NCBI GenBank assembly: GCA_964016985.1
Contig: OZ024828.1
Span: forward strand, 76,963,869-77,027,868
Direction: 5' to 3'
DNA from: Anodontia alba
Taxonomy: Eukaryota; Mollusca; Bivalvia; Lucinida; Lucinidae
Length of the DNA stretch: 64,000 nucleotides
The position numbers were made by a program, and so were the translations under genes. The notes beneath the pieces are model-generated. The model worked only from the letters and a program-made list of their open reading frames with translations, did no database searches and had not been told where the DNA came from. Shown piece after piece: positions 56,471 to 64,000 of this stretch. Every line of letters starts with the position of its first letter. The first letter of the stretch is position 1.

Positions 56471-56880
56471 TTAAGATTTTAGGACAAGTTCAGTAAGAAG
56501 TTTTTTGTATGAATTTTAGTGCAATTACATTAGGTTAGCTCATAAAACTTTGACTTTTAGAAGCCATACCACTGTAGGCTGAATGAACTCCCCCATGCTA
56601 TATATTGGAAGATTCTAATTTCGATTTCAGGTATATCAGGCTATGTGATTTAGATATTACGAGAGGAAAAGGGTTGAACTATTTGCAAACAGCTGAGACC
56701 CTGATCAGACTCTGTGTTCTGCAGTTTATCAATTACCCTTTTAGGAGTCTCCAGACTACAAAAGGTTAAGATATTCATCACAACAAAAAAATATGTTGTC
56801 ATCTCATCTGAGCTGTCCTGGAGACACTTCAATAGAGAATCCACAACATAGGTTTTTCAGAAAGATAATACCGTATTGGA

Positions 56881-57220
56881 CCTAATTACTGCACTGTGCG
56901 CTTAGGTTTTTCAAACTTACAGGACACACTCATTTGTGGTCAAATATGTATCTATCTACTAAGGATACACTATAAAAAAGATCAGAAAAGGACTTATTTA
57001 ATGATGACTATGCGAATTTTTCTGACTTTCTTTACAAAGGTATATGTTGTGGGTACCCATTTGAATTGCATCGACTTGTCGATGCAATTCAAATGAGTAC
57101 CCACAACATATGCCTTTGTAAAGAAGTAAAGAAAAAAGTACACTGGTTGTAATCTGAAGACTGTGGAATTTCTTGACTGTGCGCTTATAGGGGTATGTGC
57201 GATAATTAGGTCGAATACGG
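56881..57220. mobile_element. TA-flanked MITE with CCGTATTGGACC ends
   Basis: CCGTATTGGACCTAATTACT and GATAATTAGGTCGAATACGG ends with TA at 56879-56880 and 57221-57222. The interior hairpin (TATGTTGTGGGTACCCAT) is the family I core, carried between unrelated termini. Confidence 0.82.
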
Positions 57221-57256
57221 TAATACTCATTGTATGAAATATTGACAAGAGATTGC

Positions 57257-57449
57257 ATAGTTCTAGATAAGCTGTATTTTTCAACCAAACAATATTGATA
57301 CTTTTCATTTTTCTCCATGAAAACATATGTTGTGGGTACTCATTAGAATTGCCTTGCAGAGGCAATTCTAATGAGTACCCACAACATATATGTTTTCATG
57401 GAGACATATGAAAAATATTTAACTTGACATTCTTCTGGTCTAGAACTAA
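57257..57449. mobile_element. Hairpin MITE family I, intact
   Basis: AGTTCTAGATAAGCTG and TCTGGTCTAGAACTAAG ends; arms AACATATGTTGTGGGTACTC and complement about TTGCCTTGCAGAGGCAA. Confidence 0.85.
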
Positions 57450-57984
57450 GAATTGTCATCTGATTCAAGTGATGTTGTCAAGTTACAATGACTAGAAGAT
57501 GGGCAGAAATTGGATTGCTGTTTTACTGAAATGTAATTTCCTTCTTGAATAATTGATCAAGATGCTGAACAATGTATGACGCAATTCATGTTTGTTTCTT
57601 AGAAACTCTCTTTGCATTTTGCTGCAATCAATTTCTCTATATATAAATGCTCAAAAAAGCATTTTGAAAATTCAGTCAGTAAGATATTGGATAAACGTCC
57701 TGGTTCAATATCCTGCAATTGACAGCATGCCTTCACAAAACCCAGCAAGTTTACATTGTGCTGGTCCAGGGAAATAATTTTAGTATGAAAATTATTCTAA
57801 TCTTCATCCTATTTGATCTGGTATGCTATATGCACACATTCTGATAAAGACTCACAAACCCAGCAAATGGCACAGCATGCCTCTATGGTCTCAGAGCAAA
57901 ACAAAATTTTTTACTTTTCATCCCATTTGATCCCATATACTGCATGAACTTGTTCTGAAAAAGTTTCATTCTTATCTTGCAATA
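57450..57984. other. Intronic, no feature recognised
   Basis: Mostly unique sequence by eye; no ST7 block. Confidence 0.5.
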
Positions 57985-58241
57985 CAGGGCCCAGTTGTTC
58001 AAAGCTAACGACATCGTTAGTTAACGATTTGTTAAAATTTACGTCGAGTGATACGCAAATACTCTGAAAATTTTTGCTGAAAAAATGTGAGTAGCTTTTG
58101 CACTCTTTTGCAGTGCAAAAGCTACTCACATTTTTTCAGCAAAAAATATCAGAATATTGTGTATTGAATCTGCTGAAACTGTTAAAGAAATGACCCTTAA
58201 CGAGCTCGTTAAGCTAACGACGCTTTTAACAACTGGGCCCA
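57985..58241. mobile_element. Hairpin MITE family C
   Basis: CAGGGCCCAGTTGTTCAAAG and TTTTAACAACTGGGCCCAG ends; the hairpin loop has a small duplication (TTTTGCACTCTTTTGCAGTG). Confidence 0.88.
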
Positions 58242-58270
58242 GATTTTATTATATCCATGCCCATCTATAT

Positions 58271-58451
58271 TAAGGGAGGGTATCCAGTAAATATTTTTCT
58301 TATTTCTCCACGAAAACATATGTTGTGGGTACTCATTAGAAGCGCCTCAGCGAGGCGCTTCTAATGAGTACCCACAACAAATGTTTTCGTGGAGAAATTA
58401 GAAAAATATCAATATTTTGGATTGAAAAAAACACCTTAACTAGTGCTATGA
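58271..58451. mobile_element. Hairpin MITE family I, intact
   Basis: Near-perfect hairpin with GAAAACATATGTTGTGGGTA about GCGCCTCAGCGAGGCGC. Confidence 0.87.
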
Positions 58452-58752
58452 TTATGTCTCCTATATGAACATATGAACAAATATCAAAATCAAATAAAAT
58501 CTACAAAGGTTGCACTTGGAAACACCGAACACAAAAAACCCAAAAAATCAGAGTCTGTCTTTCAATGAGGTGCTTCAGAGGGCAGCAATATAGCTTGCAG
58601 GGCTGTATATGACACCTAGAACTGGCTTAAGAGGGACTCGATTTTCGATGTTCGAGGAAATCAAAATGGGCTCAAAGATGCCAAGGAAAATTCACATCTA
58701 CACTATGATGAAGTAACTGGAGACATTTTATGACTGCTGTAATTGTAACTTC

Positions 58753-58942
58753 ATAGCTACAGATAAGAGGGGGTATCCACATAATATTTTTCTTATTTCT
58801 CCACGAAAACATATGTTGTGGGTATTCATTAGAAGTGCCTCGCCGAGGCACTTCTAATGAGTACCCACAACATATGTTTTCGTGGAGATATAAGAAAGAT
58901 ATCAGCATTTTTCGGATGAAAAAAGTGCCTTATCTGTTGCTA
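58753..58942. mobile_element. Hairpin MITE family I, intact
   Basis: CATAGCTACAGATAAGAGGG and CTTATCTGTTGCTATG ends; near-perfect hairpin about GTGCCTCGCCGAGGCAC. Confidence 0.88.
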
Positions 58943-58986
58943 TGTAACTTTGATGGTTTAGGAGGATAGTATATCTCCCAGAGAAG

Positions 58987-59165
58987 TTGTTAAGGAGGAG
59001 TATTTAGTGATAATTCTGAAAATGTTTCTTATTTTTTCCATATAAACATATGTTGTGGGTATTCAATAGAAGCATGTATACCTAAAATGTATGCTTTCAT
59101 GGAGTAATAAGAAAAAAAGACATCAAATCTTTTTAGTTGAAAAAAAAAAACTTATCTAGAGCTAC
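58987..59165. mobile_element. Hairpin MITE family I, diverged
   Basis: TTGTTAAGGAGGAGTATTTA to AAACTTATCTAGAGCTAC; hairpin centre shortened. Confidence 0.72.
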
Positions 59166-59429
59166 AGGAGATGACACGATCCCTGACTTTTTTCCAATAC
59201 ATGAAGGACAATTATGGATACAGTGAGAATTAATTACCGCATAAATGACCATAAACACTCAGACTATCCATTGCGTGGGAGGTGGTCTAGGATAGGATGG
59301 TGATTTATCTTAAATCTTAAGCACTTCCTGTACAAGTTAGTAAACAAACTGTAGTGTTTGTCTAAAGTTTTGTCTAACCATTACTGTGTTTTTCACATGT
59401 TCAGCTATAGTTCTGCAGAGGAGTCAAAT

Positions 59430-60010
59430 GAAAGCTAGAATACAACAAATCCAAAGAATTTATGTCCCAACATATTAAAAATCCTCCAAAGATGACCAGG
59501 TCAATAGGTACCTAAAAAGTGAAAAAATTAATCTGAGGATTATATCCAAACAACATGCACATCTTCAGACCATGTAGAAAATGCCTGCAAAGTTTTAAAA
59601 AGACTGGTTAAAATCTGTAGGAGGAGTTGCACACACAAGACCCCTACTCTTCAATATATTCACTATTGAGGCAAAACGTAACTAAGTTAACGACGTGAAA
59701 AAAGTGACAAAAATTAATCTGAAGTTAATGTCCAAACCATATGGATATCCTCACACCATGTAAAAAATGCCTGCAAAGTTTTAAAAAGATCGGTTAAAAC
59801 CTGTAGGAGGAGTTGAACACACAGGACACCCACTCTATACTCTACACTCTATACACCCACTGTATAGTACTGAGGCAAAAAATTACTAAGTTCACAACGT
59901 AAAAAAGTGACAAAAATTAATCTGAGGTTTATGTCCAAACCATGTGCACATGTTCAGACCATGTAGAAAAAGACTGCAAAGTTTCAAAAAGATTGGTTAA
60001 AGCCTGTGAC
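59430..60010. repeat. Tandem array, unit about 180-200 bp (three units)
   Basis: Units share AAAATTAATCTGAGG, CAGACCATGTAGAAAATGCC and GTTTTAAAAAGACTGGTTAA. Confidence 0.85.
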
Positions 60011-60183
60011 GTTCCATGAGAGGCACTTTTAATGACTACCCAAAACAATGCTATCATGGAAAATAAGAAAAAAATCAATACATTGTACTTTCTGTTTGAA
60101 AAGCTCCTTACCTGGAGCTATACGTACATAAGGAAAAGCTAACAAGAACTCCATTAGGTGAAAAAAGGTAAAAACAATCTTAA

Positions 60184-60366
60184 CCCTAGTCCTGCTGAAC
60201 CCGGATATACCCTCTTTGCAAACAGTGTAGAGCCAGATCAGTTGGCTTCTGAAGAAGCCAACTGATCTGGATCTGCACTGTTTGTCATTACGTATGTGAA
60301 TTTATATCAACAATCTGGATCACATTATCTGATTGGCTGAAAATTAGAAGTGTGTGTGGTATCTTA
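60184..60366. mobile_element. TTAA hairpin MITE, family A1, right end truncated
   Basis: TTAA at 60180-60183; the element stops at GGTATCTTAAC without the GACAAGGG end. Confidence 0.82.
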
Positions 60367-60727
60367 ACCTTTACACTGCAGTAGGCAACTATGTACGCCC
60401 AGGAGGGGTCTGCCAACTCTAAAGCCTGTCATACTTACTATACACCACATGCAACCATTCAGAGCTAGTGTTCTCACACAGGAGTGAACCTACTTTCATA
60501 CAAAGACGCCACTTTTCATTAGATAGTCTGGTGCTGGATTTTACCCACACTAATAAAGACCAAGAATACCAAATTTGAAGCTGCCATTAATTTCAGCACT
60601 CACTTCAACGATTTCCTGGAGAAAAAGCCCATAACACCTAAATCATTTCCAGTAAGGAAGAAGTAGGAATAACAGTAGACCCTATGTATGTCACTCGTTT
60701 CATTCACAATAGTACACAGTAGGCGCG
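60367..60727. other. Intronic, no feature recognised
   Basis: Starts with CCTTTACACTGCAGTAGGC, which may be the end of an unknown repeat. No coding match. Confidence 0.45.
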
Positions 60728-60890
60728 CCAGCCTCGGTGGCTCAATTGGATGCGCCGTCCGACTGGAGACCAGGAGGTTGCGGGTTCAACACCCGCCAAG
60801 GTCAGCAACATTCTTTCGTGGAGACTGATCATGAAATATTTTCTATGGTCATTCTCTCCCTACTTGGTGGATTGGTAGACAGTACAGACT
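60728..60890 (+). mobile_element. SINE family A, head half, plus orientation
   Basis: GCCAGCCTCGGTGGCTCAAT head with A box (TGGCTCAATTGG) and B box (GGGTTCAACACC), continuing to TTCTCTCCCTACTTGG, then broken. Not a tRNA gene: it continues into the SINE body and lacks a convincing full cloverleaf. Confidence 0.85.
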
Positions 60891-61083
60891 CTACTCAGAC
60901 TTCCTTCAGGAGCAAACTGATCTGGATCTGCACTGTTTGCATAATTATGACATTCTCTCACAAAAAGAAATTCTAGAACAATTACTGTATACTCATAATA
61001 ATCATGATCATGCAACTCTCTTACATTATATGAGCCGCCCTGTGAGAAAAAAATTCTTCCGATTTTCTGTCAAATCAATCTTT

Positions 61084-61182
61084 CAGGGTGCAAGCCGGCC
61101 CCCAAGCGAGGCCACGTCTAGTTCTTTGGCTGAAGTTTTCCCTCGGCCTACCCCTTATGTGTACAAACAACACAGTTTCTTG
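61084..61182 (+). CDS. Possible terminal coding exon on the plus strand, unidentified
   Basis: A pyrimidine-rich stretch ends in CAATCTTTCAG at 61083, followed by an open segment reading GASRPPSEATSSSLAEVFPR then PTPYVYKQHSFL and a stop. It is less AT-rich than its surroundings, resembles no repeat family in the window, and lies opposite to ST7. I do not recognise the peptide. It could equally be chance. Low confidence. Confidence 0.22.
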
Positions 61183-61524
61183 TGACACTGCACGGATGCG
61201 GAGGGCTATCTAAACATACTGATTTTGCTGTTTACACATGCTATAATAGCACTTTTCCCACGTATAGTATTCTTATATGTCCATACATCTGTGCAAATAT
61301 CTTTCATTTATGAGTCATTAAAGACAAATCTGTTCATCGTTATGAGCTTAGGATGGGAAAATGATACGTATGATGTCAAACAATACCCGTATTTTGATAC
61401 ATCTTTAGTTCTGCATCAAAACACGATGAAAAACTTGATAGCCTATTATTTCTTCAGATGACAGTAATGACTTCAAATCCACTAACTTAAAATATCAGAT
61501 TAAGATACTCCCCACCATACATAG
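61183..61524. other. Intronic, no feature recognised
   Basis: AT-rich, apparently unique. An open frame at 61225-61461 has no recognised motif. Confidence 0.45.
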
Positions 61525-61536
61525 CCTAAAATTTGA

Positions 61537-61719
61537 TTTTTTTTTTTTTGTGTTGAAGTTTTACGGCCAAGTCAACCCACTGGAGTCATGTTGAGCATAG
61601 TCAGTTTTCCTAACCACACATTTACTGGGCAAGCTTAGTCCTCTAAGCAGTTAACCAGTATTGTGCACAGTCTTTTGCCAGAAACCGACAACTGCCCTTC
61701 TTGAATCAGCAGAAGGGAT
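61537..61719 (-). mobile_element. SINE family A, 5'-truncated
   Basis: Target duplication CCTAAAATTTGA (61525-61536, 61720-61731) around a copy that stops at TTCTTGAATCAGCAGAAGGG and has no tRNA head. Truncation with intact target duplications is typical of LINE-driven insertion. Confidence 0.9.
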
Positions 61720-61969
61720 CCTAAAATTTGACCCCTTTGAACTAACTACCAGATAATGTGTCCGAAAAATATCGCCTGAATGGTCCCTCTACCCTCTGTC
61801 CTAGTACCCAGTAAATATGGTTATTATTACTAGAAAACAAGACATGATATTTTATCCACTCTTTCTCCTAAAAACAGGACTCGCCAGCAAAAAAATATAT
61901 ATATAAATAAACAACATTTTGTAATATTTTTCTTATTTTTACCAGATGGTACTTTTAAACTAGAATGGG

Positions 61970-62660
61970 CAGTCGATGGCATGCCATCACAAATCCCAAT
62001 GCTCGTTGCTAATGTTGCTAATAGAATGTTAGATGGATTTGCTCTTCCACACCCTTACTAAGAGGGGCGGTCATGAAGAAGCTTGGTTAAACTCCGCCTA
62101 GTGGTTTAGGAGATAGCATGACAGACAGATGGACGGATGCCCGACGGACCGTCAGATGGAAAAATAATGTTGCTCTCACACACCCTTACCGTGATGGGAA
62201 GTGATGCAGCAAGTTTGGTTGAATTCTATCCAGTGATTAAGGAGATAGTGTGTCAGACAGGCGGACTGATGATGGGCGCAGGGACAGACAGACACATGGA
62301 AAAATAATGTTGAATTCTGCCCAGTGGTTAGGAGGAGATAGTGTGACGGACAGATGGATGGACAACAAACTCATGGAAACATATTGTTGCTCTCACACAC
62401 CCTTACCATGAGGGGAAGTGATGTAGCAAGTTTGGTTGATTTCTGCCCAGTGGTTTAGGAGATAGTGTGTCAGAGAGATGGACGGACGACGGGCGCAGGG
62501 ACAGACAGACATACGGAAAAATAATGCTGCTCTCGCACAACCGTACCATGAGGGGAAGTGATGTAGCAAGTTTGGTTGAATTCCATCCAATGGTTTAGGA
62601 GGAGATAGTGTGATAGACAAATGGACGAGCAACGAAGGCACGGACAGACGGCATCATAGA
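61970..62660. repeat. Tandem array, unit about 120-180 bp
   Basis: Units carry CTCTCACACACCCTTACC, GGGAAGTGATGTAGCAAGTT, CCAGTGGTTTAGGAGATAG and GACGGACGACGGGCGCAGGG. Each unit, not only the last, ends in a GACGGACG-type run. Confidence 0.87.
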
Positions 62661-62662
62661 AA

Positions 62663-64000
62663 CAAGAGGGCCATAATGGCCCTGTAATGCTCACCTGAGC
62701 AACATAGCACTTTGAGAGCCTGATCTAGAACTGATCAAGGCAAACATTCTGATCAAAGTTCAAAATGATTATATTAACAAGTAAGACAATGTAGCATGTC
62801 TAATGGACTGTGAAATAAAGGTACTAAGTATCACTGGCTGTAGGAGCAATAGTTACAGAGAAACTGACCTAAACACAAACACTTCACAAGTACCAAATAT
62901 CACTCTGTAGGACCAATAATTACTGAGAAACTGACCTAAATGGAAAAAACTTAAGAGAGTCACTGGACAGAAAACTATACATCACCTTGAAATCATCAAG
63001 ACAAACATTTTGAGCAAGATTCATGATGATCACTTCACAAATGTGACCTCTAGAGCATCAACAAGGTTTTCCTTTGATTTGGCCAGGTGAACTAGTTTTT
63101 TTATCAAGTGACCCAGTTTTAAACTAGAAATCATCAAGACAAACATTTTGAGCAATATTAGTGATGATTATTTCAAAAATGTGACCTCTGGAGTGTTAAC
63201 AGTGTTCTGCTGATTTGGCCAGGTCACCTAGTTTTTGACCCAATGTGACCCAGTTTCAAACTTGACCTAGAAATCATCAAGACAAACATTTTGAGCAAGA
63301 TTCATGATGATTGCTTCAAAAATATGACCGCTAGAGTGTTAACAAGGTTTTCTGCTGATTTCGCCAGGTGACTAGTTTTTTACCCCAAGTGACCCAGTTT
63401 CAAACTTGACCTAGAAATCATCAAGACAAACATGATGAGCAAGATTCATGATGATTGCTTGAAAAATGTGAGCACTAGAGTGTTAACAAGGTTTTCTGCT
63501 AATCTGGCCAGGTGACCTAGTTTTTGATCCCAGGTGACCCAGTTTTGAACCTGACCTTAAAATCATCAAGACAAACATTTTGAGCAAGATTCATGATGAT
63601 TGCTTAAAAAATGTGACCGCTAGAGTGTTAACAAAGTTTTCTGCTGATTTGGCCCGGTGACCTAGTTTTTGATTCCAAGTGACCCAGTTTCGAACTTGAC
63701 CTAGAACTCATCAAGACAAACATTTTGAGCAAGATTCATGATGATTGCTTGAAAAATGTGACCGCTAGAGTGATAACAAGATTTTACGCTGATTTGGCCA
63801 GGTGACCTAGCTTTTGACCCTAGGTGTTCCAGTTTCAAACTTGGCCTAGAAATCATCAAGACAAACATTTTGAGCCAGATTCATGATGATTGCTTCAGAA
63901 ATGTGACCGCTAGAGTGTTAACAAGGTTTTCTGCTGATTTGGCCCCGGTGACCTAGTTTTTGACCCCAAGTGACCCAGTTTCAAATATATCCTAGAACTC
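62663..64000. mobile_element. Tandem-repeat element (CAAGAGGG... end), runs off the window
   Basis: Left end CAAGAGGGCCATAATGGCCC (palindrome GGGCCATAATGGCCC) then CTCACCTGAG. The array of about 150-bp units follows: TCATCAAGACAAACATTTTG, GATTCATGATGATTGCTT, GACCGCTAGAGTGTTAAC and GGCCAGGTGACCTAGTTTTT. Right end outside the window. Confidence 0.85.

Larger units (their letters stand above)
48307..64000 (-). other. ST7: ST7 upstream intron, no further exon recognised
   Basis: At least 15.7 kb upstream of the exon at 48306. I looked on the minus strand for the N-terminal membrane-segment blocks known from ST7 (for example the FEWWYFRKYG region) and did not recognise any. The span is made of the MITEs, SINEs, a hAT-type element and repeat arrays listed separately. 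Whether it is one intron or contains a divergent short exon cannot be settled by eye. Confidence 0.55.

Noticed and set aside
60728..60800. tRNA gene with A and B boxes
   Set aside because: It is the head of a SINE; identical heads occur in other copies joined to the same body.

Overview
The window is eukaryotic and most resembles a bivalve mollusc genome. It has short exons with GT/AG borders separated by kilobase-scale introns. It is also saturated with hairpin MITEs, tRNA-derived SINEs and elements carrying internal tandem repeats of the kind described from clams and oysters. The species call is an inference from repeat style; I cannot name the species.

One host gene is recognisable: ST7 (suppressor of tumorigenicity 7 homolog), on the minus strand. 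Eight consecutive internal exons were located by reading family-conserved peptide blocks and checking every splice border and phase. In transcript order they are 48136-48306, 32977-33055, 23526-23680, 19386-19483, 11517-11631, 7081-7153, 4278-4380 and 1032-1182. Together they give 945 nt of open reading frame that joins without a frameshift or stop. The N-terminal membrane exons lie beyond 64000 or were not recognised, and the last exons lie left of position 1. Nearly everything else here is ST7 intron.

Region by region. 1-7 kb: three exons among hairpin MITEs and a pogo-like element holding a SINE. 7.1-10.4 kb: a minisatellite built from the 3' splice site and first bases of the exon at 7081-7153, broken by a tandem-repeat element and by a DD34D mariner that itself carries a SINE. 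10.4-13 kb: SINEs, a pogo-like MITE with nested SINE, one exon and a hAT-type element. 13.3-16.2 kb: a nest of repeat-carrying elements and a MITE. 16-31 kb: MITEs, two exons and a 20-22 bp minisatellite. 31-45 kb: three large arrays with units of about 130-170 bp, more MITEs and SINEs, one exon. 45-52 kb: the most upstream visible exon, a partial copy of its 3' end, and a second hAT-type element. 52-64 kb: more arrays and MITEs, and one short unexplained open segment at 61.1 kb.

The most interesting points are: (1) the exon-derived acceptor minisatellite, which offers an in-frame upstream splice acceptor; (2) the duplicated exon end with its splice donor, whose copy serves as an empty site proving TTAA insertion of a MITE family; (3) a shared end design (CAAGA, short palindrome, TCACCTG at one end; CAGGTG plus TAAAA at the other) on several tandem-repeat elements with unrelated repeat units; (4) two unrelated SINE families sharing a 3' tail. 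No functional RNA gene, CRISPR array or bacterial-type operon was seen.
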